From the NCBI GenBank assembly GCA_016508695.1, contig VNKQ01000014.1, forward strand, positions 682,001 to 746,000: a stretch of DNA of 64,000 bases, written 5' to 3'. Within the stretch, counting starts at the first letter, position 1. Each line of letters starts with the position of its first letter. Both the position numbers and the translations under genes were made by a program. This stretch comes from Hyphodiscus hymeniophilus (lineage: Eukaryota > Ascomycota > Leotiomycetes > Helotiales > Hyphodiscaceae). Positions 1-10,451 of the stretch are shown here, one piece after another. The notes under the pieces are model-generated. The model made no database searches. It was given only the letters and a program-made list of their open reading frames with translations, and had not been told where the DNA came from.

Positions 1-93
1 TCATTGTGCACCAACTCAAAGCTGGATGGAGCAGAGCCCTCAAATGCTGCACATGCTTTCGTTACAATATTGTCATTTGTCGCTGCGTAAGTA

Positions 94-1047
94 CTAATGG
101 TGGTCATGTCCACCTGCCACATTTTGCCCATCAGCCGCCCTGGCATGATTATCTCGAGCCCACTGTTGTACATTATCAAAATTCTTGCACCTGTGCTGAG
201 TGTTGAAGTCCGGTGTTGCTCCCAACTCGGCCCCTGGCTCAATCACATGGAGGAAAGGAGTGACGTCTGCGTAGCACATGAGTCGTATTCGGAGGGCGTC
301 TATGCAATGATCTACGTGCTGCAAGAGCATATTAGAGACAGAATTTTCAAGCGGAAATCTAAGGAACTCACAGTCCGCAAGAACTCATCGTCGTCTTGAA
401 ATGTTGGGTTGTCGCTGTAATCGTATTGGTCTTTCCAAGTATACTGTCGAACCATGTCGAGGCAATGAAGGCTGTGAAAGACCTCTAGCCCTCCCACCAG
501 TCCTCCTTTATTCGACTTCAACCAATTTCCATCCCCTGATTTATTCAACGACGGGAGGTACTCGAGAGGAACGTCGATTGTTCCAACTGTTCCCTGTCAG
601 TATTACAGTCGATCGTACGACATGATGGCCTCACTCATCCACAAATCGAGCCATGCTTTCTCAAGCTCAGGTGTGGGTTTGCCTCTGTATGGGCTTGGCT
701 GTGAGAAAGCATTCGAGAATTGGACATCTTTGTATTCGAGAGTCTCAAATACCGGGGCTGTAAGGGGGGAAGTCAGATCTACAATTCTCGTCTTCGTTAA
801 CTTGTTACTCACACAGTGAATTTAACTTCTTCGTACACTCTAGATCTGTCGGTTTTCTGGGGTGTATCCTCTCCTGGAACAATATGCCGAGGAATATGAG
901 GCAAAGGAGCCAGGGCAATAGGGAAAGCTTGTTGTCAAATATCTTTCTCTTTCTGCTGATCACATATGAGATTGGTCTGGGTAGAAATGTTTCCGCTTCC
1001 GAGTCATCAAACTCCATTGGAGCATAATTTTCCTGAGGTTTTGCCAT
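94..1047 (-). CDS. UstYa-family (DUF3328) oxidase, likely RiPP-modifying
   Basis: Four exons can be joined in frame: 1047-813, 757-635, 586-372 and 318-94, giving 265 residues. The introns are 55, 48 and 53 bp, all GT-AG. Residues 41-57 form one hydrophobic segment after a short charged N-terminus, which predicts a type II membrane protein. Two HxxHC motifs are visible: HSLHC at residues 157-161 and HVDHC at 192-196, the second created exactly by the last splice junction. The context PVFETLEYKDV, then SPYRG and the LMCYADVTP tail, is typical of the family. Known members (UstYa/UstYb, and relatives in phomopsin and asperipin pathways) act in oxidative cyclisation of ribosomal peptides. The repeat precursor at 2827-3075 supports that role here. 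The donor of intron 2 is the least certain join. No other cluster enzyme is seen inside the window. Confidence 0.88.
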
Positions 1048-2826
1048 GGGACTCTACAGAATACCGCACTTCAATTGAGGCAGGAACTGAAAGAAGGAAC
1101 ATATTCCCGTATATTTTAGCATGGTTGCAGCCAAGGCCCGAGCCACAGGGAGCACCCCACTCTGAACGGTCGACGCCCGTCTTGGACAATGAATGGCCCC
1201 TCCTGAGTTTGAAGTGTTGCTCTTCTTGGAAGGTGATAAAAGTTCTAACCGACGTCCACACGGTACTACTATAGTAGCAAGGTGCAGTTTGCAAATCGCA
1301 ATAGTCTACGAAGATACCCGATACATACTGTCAGCACAAAGAGTTGAGTTGAGTTGAAAGTAGGGAAGAGAAATGATTCCATTACATACTATGCGCTGAC
1401 CCCATATACTGGGCTGGTGCGCCTCGAAAATGGAACCGAGGACGTTGATAAAGGGTTGATACTATCTGATACTGTAGCACTACGGACGTAAGGTGGCCAC
1501 GAGAACGTTTCGGTGGGCCGTAAAGCTTTAATATACTCTTTTCTCATTTTAGGTTATTAGGGATTTTTTTTTCTATATTTAAGAAAATACTTTTATGGAC
1601 ACAAAGACTTATTAGATCATTAATTTGGGTTACCCTTAATTTGAGTTGTGGGTGTTCATTTAATAATCAATTAAGTAAGTATATAAAATGGCTTTTTGAT
1701 ATTGCGGATGCACGGCAAAATCCGCTCAAATAACTTTTACCAATCCTTCTCCTCAGCCGACTAGTCCGTCTTCAGTATATCTCCTTCAGTTCATTTTTTT
1801 AAGAATTTTCCCTGGGTCCGCCATACATTGAAATGATTCCACATATATGGAAACTTGAGAAGTTGAGATGACAAGAGTGGCTATCAATTGCTGCTTGGCG
1901 GAACAGCCACCTTCCCCTTTGAACTCACCGGTCACCAAGTGGGCTAAGATACTTATCAACGTTTACCATCGGCTTCTCTCGTAGGAAGTCATCCTCCAAT
2001 CTGCAAAGTATGTCTATTGATTACTGAACGAAGGTATGCAGCACGAAGTCGATGTCGTTGAATTGTTCGCAATGACACCAACTAAAGTAGGAAGTTAGCT
2101 AAAGCGAGCGTCTGTTTTTACCTCGTTATCGCCTTCGATCTCAACTTCGATTTTGGCCACTCCAATCATTGATAGAATGTTGCAGCTGTAGTCAGCGCTC
2201 ATCATTGTTTCAGTAATCAACAATCAACAATTAAAATCTGTTTCCCAGTACTGTTCTACGCGATCTATCGTTACTTTCGTTGATGGTAGCAGGCTAGTAG
2301 CGCACTCAAAGTATTCTCTATTCTAGTAGGAGGAGGCCTGACCTTTGGCATCGACCTGAATCCTATGTAGCTCCAAGTCATAATAGACCTTTCTTCCTTG
2401 ATTTTGCACAAACATGCGCCCACAGTTAACTTGAGTCCCCCTAGCACGCAAATCCAATGCTATGCTTTGATATCTCCTAGTGCTATGGACCCGGGAGTAA
2501 CCTCACCTGCCTCATTTAGTGCTTGGCTATTGAGAGTCTTATGGCCACCACAAGACGCTTGACAAATGCGCCCCAACTTTCCTATCGTTTATCTGATGGA
2601 CCATCAGTGATGATCCATACCACTATCGTGACGGACGAGGCCGTTACAGGCAGGTGCTTTGAAGCGAATTTGAGGCACAGTATCTTGATCCTGATTAGAT
2701 GACCCTGCTCTTGCGAGTGCCTCCCATCTCGAAATCTGCTACATATCACGTTGCACGCCCTCAAAATTGATTCAAAAACTGCACACCCATTCAGTTCACA
2801 AAATTTGACTCAAGGATTCATAGAAG
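1048..2826. other. Intergenic gap between UstYa-like gene and precursor; AT-rich core
   Basis: No coding frame in this 1.8 kb looks real: the open frames are short, lack family motifs and overlap on both strands. About 1520-1760 is strikingly AT-rich compared with its flanks, with T-runs and TATA-like stretches. Near 1707-1725 a GCGGAT / ATCCGC inverted repeat is separated by about ten bases. This could be a decayed transposon or RIP-mutated sequence, but I see no terminal repeats or target duplication. The final 70 bp before 2827 would be the precursor's leader. Confidence 0.5.
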
Positions 2827-3075
2827 ATGAAGCTCACCGCATTCCTCCTCGTTGCCCCCGCGCTTCTAGCCGCAGCTCTACCCGCAGCGTTCAACCCCTC
2901 TGACATCGAGCTCCGCGAAGCCAGCCCTGAAGCTGAGGCAGACCCTCTCTATTACATCAAGCGTATCGGTTACAACGACAAACGGGAAGCCAGCGCTGAA
3001 GCTGAGGCAGACCCTCTCTTTTATATCAAGCGCATTGGCTACAACGACAAACGGGAAGCCAGCGCTGAAGCTTAG
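2827..3075 (+). CDS. Kex2-processed repeat precursor peptide (dikaritin/KEP-type RiPP precursor)
   Basis: This single-exon gene encodes 82 residues. Residues 1-17 are a clear signal peptide (MKLTAFLLVAPALLAAA). After a short pro-segment come two 23-residue repeats (31-53 and 54-76) and the start of a third (77-82). Each repeat has three parts: a spacer EAS(P/A)EAEADP, whose residues fall into five X-Ala or X-Pro dipeptides; a core L(Y/F)YIKRIGYND; and a terminal KR Kex2 site. A second KR lies inside the core. Signal peptide, acidic Ala-rich spacers, KR sites and Tyr/Ile-rich cores match the architecture of UstA/PhomA-like and other fungal KEP precursors. A UstYa-family gene lies 1.8 kb away. 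An alpha-factor-type pheromone has similar processing, but those peptides in filamentous ascomycetes usually carry Trp and Cys, which are absent here. The role is inferred. Confidence 0.85.
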   Translation: MKLTAFLLVAPALLAAALPAAFNPSDIELREASPEAEADPLYYIKRIGYNDKREASAEAEADPLFYIKRIGYNDKREASAEA

Positions 3076-3092
3076 GCCGAGCCCTTCTTTTG
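2917..3092 (+). repeat. Tandem 69-bp coding repeats of the precursor, third copy truncated
   Basis: Copies are 2917-2985 and 2986-3054, with a third beginning at 3055. Copies one and two match at 63 of 69 positions. Four differences are silent; the other two change Pro to Ala in the spacer and Tyr to Phe in the core. The third copy follows copy two for seven codons, but its GAG codon reads TAG (3073-3075), ending the protein. Recognisable similarity continues for about 17 more bases (to the TTCTTTTGT stretch) and is then lost. Confidence 0.85.
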
Positions 3093-3930
3093 TGAGCCTT
3101 GAAACATATGTCTTGAAAGCTGGCTTAAAACGTCACATCTCGGCTTCAAGACAACTGCAAAATACCATACTAACTATACCACAGACATCAACCGAGTTGG
3201 TGACAAGGACACGCATGAGGCTATGATAATTGCAATGAGAATATGGAAAGATTGATATGGGTGACCAGTGTGTCTTTTCGAGGAGGAAAAGAAGGATGGA
3301 CATATATATATGAGGTTCGAGGAACGCATCAAGGCCGTAGACATTGAAATGAGAACACAAAACTCTCAACATTTACCTTGGGGTACACGAGGGTCGGGTT
3401 TGCGTGCCACTTCAGTGCCATATATTTAGGATCCGGGTGACTGCTGCCAATCGAGTCATTGCCGATTCAGACACATCGACCAAGGAAATGTTACAACGTT
3501 CAGGACATTACTCCTGGCTTTCAAACTAATGATAGCTAGTGGGTATGAACCTCACGTTATTAGAGGTCATTCAAGTCTTCCGGACTTGAAGCGCGTACAC
3601 CACGACGTTACTCTTAGGCGACGGAGCCATACCCAGCTTTGTAGTAAGTGAACTGACTCGGAGAGATGCCACAAGCAACACGAAATCCTTCAAGACTACG
3701 AATTGGATGAGGACGTATTCTGCGAGGAATCATGGATGTGGGACAAAGGCAATAGAGGTTGCCCAGGTGGGTGGCGAGACATAATTGAACAACGATGATG
3801 TGATACAGAGAGGTAGTAGAATAAAACTCAATAATTGATACCTTCGAGTTGTCTGCATGTGTAATCCCTTGAGGCTGAAGACACTTTCAGATCGCGATCG
3901 CGCCGGCTGAGCCACCGAGGGGTAGTGGAT

Positions 3931-4519
3931 CAGATGCATTGAGTATTTGTACAATTGCCCTGTGAACAGCGAGGGTCGGAACATTGGTATTCTTGAGAGA
4001 GACTACCTTTGGGCCGGCTGCGAGGTGGTGTCAGAGGATGCTGCAGACCTGCGTTACCATGTTAAGACAGTCCACATGAAGGGCATGGCGAACAGCGTTG
4101 CTCCGGGTAAATGGGGAAAACAATCGGCGAAAACGAAGGAGACGCTTCAGGCGTTGATCGTTATCTCCTCCGATGACGAAGATGATCCTCCTCCCACTCC
4201 CAAGAAGCGCCGTGTCCCAAAGACAAAGATACTCGTAACGAAGGGTGCCAAGAAGTTGAAGGCAAATTCTGATGGCGAAGAAGACGAAGATGTTGAAGAA
4301 GCTCCCAGGTCTCGGTCCGTTCATTCTAACTCTGGTGTCGCTGTCGTTACTGTTATCGCTGTCATTACGCTTATCGCTGTCGTTACTACATATCTAACCT
4401 TCAAGTCCTCTAAAATATCCCTCAAGGGTCTTGGTCTAGCTTCGCCTCGAGTACCGTTGCGATCAGCTAGGGAGTTAGGGTTACTATCGCCAGCCAAGTC
4501 ATCACCAGCCTCAACATGA
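3931..4519 (+). pseudogene. Decayed zinc-finger-like reading frame
   Basis: A frame open to 4519 reads like protein: a finger-like block (LWAGC...ADLRYHVKTVH), then an acidic/basic stretch (SSDDEDDPPPTPKKRR, a possible nuclear localisation signal) and a second acidic segment. It lacks an ATG before the finger; the first in-frame ATG is at 4077. The first zinc-binding Cys of the finger appears to be Tyr. From about 4330 the frame runs through a degenerate TCGCTGTCGTTACT-type repeat. I read it as a remnant of a C2H2-type gene, though a real gene with an unseen upstream exon is possible. Confidence 0.3.
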
Positions 4520-5317
4520 CCAGTATCGCCACCTGGAACATCAACACCAGTAACGACAGTGACATTATCGACTGTCTTTCCTTGATCGACTCCAGATTAG
4601 GGACGATTGTATTCTTCGAGATCAGCAATTGTGCATCTTCACGGATAACACGACCAGTATTGGTGAAATGATCGAATAAAGCCTGTTACCATCCAAGAAA
4701 GGGTAGGTATATGTTGAGAATCCGGAGGAAGTATTTGGGGCGTTTGAGCGACTAGGATTCAATCTGGGTCCCCATATCGAAGCGGATGGAAGAAGTGCTA
4801 GGGTTGGTGAACAACGGTAAAACTGCTGAAACAAGGCCGTCGAGTCATTCTGATTCGAGATGTACAACTAAATCGCACGCTAGAGATGTACATGGCAAAT
4901 TGCATGGAGAAGGAGGCAATAAGCAAGCAGGCTCGTGATAAGTGAGCTGCATGGTATCTATTTAGCAGGACTACTGTAAAGACGGCGGTCAAAGCAACAG
5001 GAAGTTTGCCAGGAAGTAGAGTCCGCTTTCAAATGCATCTCATTGTTGGTATCTTTCAATTGCCTCATCCCAAACATCCCAACCTCAATACGCCAACAAA
5101 TCCCGACCTAGCCAAACAGCAAAATGCCTAAATGTCCATGGCTTGAAGCGAAAGTCTCTCGCATTTGGAAGAAGATAGAAACAGCAAACCCCAATGATGC
5201 ATGCACCAAGCCACCGTTCCTTCTACGCAGCAATGCTATCTTCGACGCGCACAATGAGAAGAGAACCAACTTAACTCAACCGATCCTAGTATCCATATGC
5301 AGCGAAAACAAATATGC
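4520..5317. other. Intergenic, no supported gene
   Basis: Only short overlapping frames on both strands are seen, without motifs. A 68-codon frame at 5124-5330 has an ATG but overlaps the 3' end of the BCAS3-like gene and resembles no family I know. Confidence 0.5.
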
Positions 5318-8300
5318 TCAAACTCTTTGACTAGCAAAGTCCAAAACCTCCATTCCTTCTTCGAAGAATCCCTCGCCGTCAGCATCAATGGTATCTCCAC
5401 TGGGACGAGCACTCCTGCGTGCTCGAGTGGTTATCACAATTTGCTCAAATTCTTCGTTGTCTCCTGGAAATCTCATCACCCGTTCAATCGCTGATTGTGG
5501 TAGCGCTCGATGATCGAACAGACTCTGGACTGAATCTTCGGTGTTTTGTGATGGGCAAACGTTTAGACTTTCAGTCTTAATAGGGCCACCAAATGCCCAC
5601 TGGGATGTGGCTTTCGGGATTGGGTTCGAAAGATCTTCGTCGTTCGTCGGAGAAAAGAGAGCGGACACAGAAGGCGAGGTTTGAAGAATCTGTTCATCAG
5701 AGTACACATGAATCCCCACACGGTTATCGGTATGAAAGGGCTGGTACGGTGCATTGGACTCAATCTCTGCCTGTGGAATGGATGACTCGGTACTCGTGGT
5801 TGTCTGTGATTGAGCACCATTGAAGTTGTGTCGAAGTTGCTCCTTTTCTGCAAGATGTAGATCCAAATCTTCCAGATCGTGTACAGGTTCTGGTGCAAGT
5901 TTCAAGTCTGGCAAAGATGGGAGTCTCCACTCAACGTACTTTGCCCCCCTAGATGCTTTCTGCTTGTCAGCAGGGCGATCGGCTCGTCTACTCTTGACGG
6001 TATAGATTCCAACAATTCCATCGCCAACAACCATTACCGAATCGTTGCGTTTCCCGGTGACAAGCCGAATGCATGATCTGCTTGGAACGTTTGAACTTCG
6101 GGGAAGATGCAGCTTGTTGCTACTGGATTTGCGCATTTCGTTCATTCTTCCGGTTGCCGCTCCAACAGATCTACTGATGCCAGCAGCCAAAGCTTGGGTA
6201 CCATGCCCAGCTTGGGATGTTACACTCGCAGCTGATATGGCGGAGATTCCCGTGCTGCTACGACGTCGACGGCTCACCAAAGGTCGAGCAGCAGTCCACA
6301 AGGTGTTGACTGCACTAGAGGCCACACTAGCTGCAGAAAGTGCTGTCCCAGCCGTTTCTTCGCCAGTATTAGAGCTTGGAAGCTTTCGACGAGGTGGTGG
6401 CCAGGTGAAGGCACTGGCTGGAAGATCGAGAATATGCACAGTGCGGTTTTCCGTGATCATCGCCGCGCGTTCCCCGTGAGGATTTGTCCATACAACATCT
6501 ACGATTCTAGCAATTGTCATACGTGAGAACTGAGCTATTTGTCTCACGGTTGGACCTTGGGTTTCGGTGCTTTGAGGTCCAGTTTTGAGGAAGGAGGGCT
6601 TTGTATACTGAATGCGCATCAGATCCCAGACGAACTGAACATCTCCTTTGCTGCTCGCAGTGAACAAAGCTAATCCACTTGGAGAAAATGAAATGAAACT
6701 GCATCCATGAGGGACCTTGAATGTAGCCAATGGGTGTGGTGAATTGTTCGTAGCCAAGCTGTGCCGAACCAACAATTCCAAGTCTAGGATCGAGATCATG
6801 CTTGGGTCCTTGGATGCCGTAGATCCTTGAGTGCTGGGCGCCCCGTGGGTAGGGGGGAATTGGTGAGCCAAGCTGGCAGTATTCTGATAAGATGAACCTC
6901 CATTGGCTGGCTGGGTCACGGAAGGCTTGTTCCAATAGCTGTTCCACGCAGAAACTCCTTGCTTTCCCAGGTATGTCGCGCCCTTGATCATTTCCTGTGT
7001 TGCTGCTTGTGCAAGCTGTTTCATCATGCTCTCTCCTCCAGGTGTCTCAAGCAGGCAGTTCACAGGGGGTAATTGCGGCGGAGTCTGGGATGGCAAACCC
7101 GGGACTTTAGCTGTAGATGATATATTCGGGATTGAAGCGCGAAGAGATATCTGTGAGGATGGAGCGGGAGGGCAATACGCAAGCCATCGACCATTAAGTG
7201 AAAGAATCGAGGCCTTGAACTGCTGTCGTGCTGTAGAGGGATCACCCTGATGCCAGTCACCATCTGCGACCCCATTAAGTCCTGTAGGGTCTACCGTAAA
7301 TCCGTATTGAACCGAAGTCCACACTTTGCCGACGCATGTGAATTTCTCTGACTTGCCACGACTATCTGTGATGCTTTGACAGAATATCCAAGTCTCTCCA
7401 GTAGTACCGGATGCGATAACGAGATTGCCACCATCCGCGCGGATTGTCAAGGATCCAACAGGAGGAGGCGGCGTGAACAGTGGACTGGAGACTGGAACTG
7501 GGGTATGTATCTTAGGCACTGAAAGCAACGTTGCAATGTGCTGCTCCGTGCTCAAAGAGTAAACTTCCACTGTCGTCTGGTAGTACTCAATCATACAGTC
7601 ATCGCTACCGTGATTCGATCGACCAGCAGCTGCAGGTGCGCTTCGTGCGCTCTCAGCTTGCGCCGGTGATACGTCTTCCGATAGCCTCGCTGCGTAGTCT
7701 CTGGTGGACAAATCGTTACCAGGCCACACCGGTCCGTGGATAACGACAGCAATAAGTGGTGCAAGGCGGGAATCTCCATCTCCCACGTTCCAGGGAAGAA
7801 TCTTAGCATTGTAAACACCGCCTCGTAGACCATCAATCTTCGCGACCTTATTCAAGCCCCGCTTGGTAACAGCTAAAATATCAAGGCCGCCTTCATACCC
7901 CGTCACCACAACGTTATCCACAGGCTTTATAGAATCTTTGGCTGTTGGGAGACGGTCAAACCCGCAAAAATATCCCTTATCTCCTGGGGCAAGACCATGT
8001 GTCGGCGGAGACATAAGCAGATTCACATCTGGTGCACGATAGTAGTGGGCTTGGGCTTGATGCGGAAGTGGGGGCTGAGGTCCATATCGTGGGTGGGAAT
8101 ATGTTGAATACATCGAAGATCTTCGTGCAGCGTAGGCTGAGGCTTGAGAGTGGTGGTCATCAATGCCTTCTCGATAATTCCCATCCAAGTGATAACTCAT
8201 TGGCCTTCTCGCTGGCGGAGAGGCGGAGGCCGGATGCCCATTCGGTATTCCTCGCTGCTCCCTTGTATTCCACCCAAAATTCGCCAGTCTGTCTTCATAG

Positions 8301-8780
8301 GACGACACCTGGGTTGGAGGAGATTCTCCAAGACTGATCAAATTGCCCGGAGATGTCGAATATGGGGGAACGACATTCTTAGCCCAATCTGTGGTGTTCT
8401 CAGAGGTTGTGGAAGCCATGGAAGCTGAGGACAGAGCATCCAACAAAGGCGATGTCACCGAGTTACCATTCGGAGGTGAAACTGCAGCCTTCAAATCTGG
8501 TGACTGGAATCGTAAGGAGGGAGCCGGAGACTTCGTGTTCCTGAATCACAAGTACTTAGTCAAAATATGAAAATTGTAGCTTCACAGATTCTCACATTTT
8601 TGTAGCTTGATTCTTCGTCACCGCAGCCATAACCACGCCGCCTGCCGTATCCTTCGCGGTCCCATACTTTCGCCCGTTCTTCGTTGAAATCTGTACTCCA
8701 GCTGATGTTGATTTCTGGGGTTTCTGAACGTTAACCGGGATATTGGTACTGTTCGTGTCTTGGTCAAGTGAAGGGGGCAT
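5318..8780 (-). CDS. BCAS3-like WD40 domain protein
   Basis: Two exons (8780-8596 and 8540-5318) joined by a 55-bp GTGAGA...CAG intron give 1135 residues; the junction restores an ATG codon in phase. The N-terminal 200 residues are Ser/Pro-rich and disordered. A WD40-like propeller begins near residue 265 (NVVVTGYEGGLDILAV) and includes a segment with VEVYSL and IATLLSVPKIHTPV. Near residue 650 lies the block LLVRHSLATNNSPHPLATF followed by HGCSFISFSPSGLALFTASS, typical of the BCAS3 family. The C-terminus is acidic. BCAS3 proteins bind phosphoinositides and act with PHAF1 at phagophore or autophagic membranes in other eukaryotes; the fungal role is inferred. The ATG at 8780 was chosen because it opens the frame eight bases downstream of the neighbouring stop. 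Confidence 0.85.
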
Positions 8781-8788
8781 TCAAAGAA

Positions 8789-9142
8789 CTACTTTAAGCT
8801 TCCTAAGTATTGTATAACGTCTGCGAGTTCACCCGGACTTGCTGACTTCCAGACTATCTCGCGAGTGGATGATGACGCGGGCGGAGCTGTCGTCGAATCT
8901 CTGACACACTCTCTGAACAGCCAGAATTCAGGAGAGTGCGCGGGTAGCTCGAAGAATCTTCTTCGATAATGGATGCGGGTCAGGTCAGTATATGCACAAG
9001 AGCGCTCTGTGTTTTTCGAAGTCGTATTGTTGCCCTTTGTTAAGAGCTGCCTTGCTTGTCTGCGGAAGGTTGATGGAGGGGTTAGTACTGCTGGTTTCAT
9101 GCGAGTGATGGTAGCGCCTCGGCTTTGATTGGCCAGCCGCAT
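8789..9142 (-). CDS. Small basic protein, unknown
   Basis: An ATG-started frame of 117 residues ends eight bases before the BCAS3-like start, on the same strand. The N-terminus is rich in Arg, Thr and Ser and nearly lacks acidic residues, which would suit a mitochondrial presequence. The C-terminal half (FFELPAHSPEFWLFRECVRD, then GELADVIQYLGSLK) looks like folded protein. I do not recognise the family. The very short gap to the next gene is unusual for fungi, so it could also be an upstream frame in the BCAS3 transcript, or part of a spliced gene whose first exon I have missed. Confidence 0.5.
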   Translation of the reverse strand: MRLANQSRGATITRMKPAVLTPPSTFRRQARQLLTKGNNTTSKNTERSCAYTDLTRIHYRRRFFELPAHSPEFWLFRECVRDSTTAPPASSSTREIVWKSASPGELADVIQYLGSLK

Positions 9143-9695
9143 TGGAACACATGGGAGACTTGCTGGGATTCAATGATTATCTGCACGGTGGAAAGTCAGG
9201 CACAGTCGTTGCACAGGACTATTGTCCGTGAGGCTTACCTTCGAGTGTCGCTGTAAAAGGACTTGCTCCCATATCTGAATTATGAAAAAAGAAATACAAC
9301 CGCTTGATAGTCTCCTGTATAAGCTGAGCTTTGGAACACGATAATTTCAACTGTTTGAGCGATCGGGATCTGATTCTAATTCCCCGCCGTTCGAGAGTTT
9401 GGATTGATTGGGATACTCAGAGCGAGGTCCAAGCTGTTGTACTGTACTCATCCAAAGCAGGCAGGCTTGTGTCCCAAATGGGGAGTACCCAAAACTGTGC
9501 TCTGCTGAGCAGGTGTCCGCAAGCCATGAATGCCAGGTATATTCTACACGAGCACGCTGTCACGCTTTTCCATGCGCATGACCATGTAACAGCCCAAATA
9601 TTACAGCAGGCACCAGGTCATGAGCCTTTGCTTGAAAACTCCCCGCCCATGCTAGAAAACAACCGATATTCCATCCCCTAAGTTCCCATTCCAGA

Positions 9696-10081
9696 TTATG
9701 CCTTCTTCTTCCCCGCCACCTTCGCCTTCGCTACTCTCTTCCTGTTGCTTCGAATCATAACCACGCTCAAGAAAGTACCGACGACAGCTGAGCCAAGGAG
9801 GATCAGGATGACGGGGATTCGAATGGCCCAGACCCGAGGAGGAAAGATGTTCTGAAGAGGATGAGTGTCGTCGACGAAGGGCTGAATACTGGATTAGCAT
9901 ACGACTTCAAATATCAAGAAGAAGGAGAAGCTCTAACCATAAGAAGGGTCCAGATTGTATAGTACAGGAACACGACGGAAGCAACGATGAGCATTCCAAG
10001 ACCAACTAATTTATCTAGCTGTGACACGTAGTTAGACATGCTGCTCTTTACTAGTGGTCGAGCACGGAAAATTCTTACCAT
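9696..10081 (-). CDS. DPM2: Dolichol-phosphate mannose synthase subunit DPM2
   Basis: Three exons (10081-10079, 10018-9938 and 9881-9696) give 89 residues. The first exon is only the ATG, immediately followed by GTAAGA; introns are 60 and 56 bp. The protein starts MLDKLVGLGM, has a first membrane segment (IVASVVFLYYTIWTLLM), the conserved loop PFVDDTHPLQ with FPPRVWAIRIP, a second membrane segment and a Lys-rich tail. DPM2 is a small ER membrane subunit that stabilises dolichyl-phosphate mannosyltransferase, the mannose donor system for GPI anchors, N-glycans and O-mannosylation. The gene diverges from CWC22 with about 370 bp between the start codons. Confidence 0.92.
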
Positions 10082-10451
10082 GGCTGCAAACGATTTAAAA
10101 AAGAGCGTGATGAATCGAGTTCAAGGGAGTGGGTGCAAAGAATGTAATGCGTTGGGTTTTCTCTTTGGGAAATCTGGCTGGAGAGGGAAGGGTCCCTTTC
10201 CGGCTAGTTCACATGTAAACTTTAAATCGGCGCTACCTAAAAGTATTCAGAGCCGAATAGAAAACAACTCAACATCACCCTTCACTTGCACAACCTTCGA
10301 GTCACAACTACTTGGTATTTTTTCAGCTCATTTCTATAAGCAGGCCGGTAGACTGCCCCAGCTTCCGAGTATCGAGAGGCGAAGATTAGGGCCACCCATC
10401 CTGAGAGCAGGCTCGCGTCGAACTTAGAAGACCGACTTTCTTCCCCCCATC

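Noticed and set aside
2827..3075. Alpha-factor-type mating pheromone precursor
   Set aside because: The KR plus dipeptide spacer layout is shared, but the repeated peptide lacks the Trp/Cys pattern usual in filamentous ascomycete pheromones, and a UstYa-family gene lies nearby.
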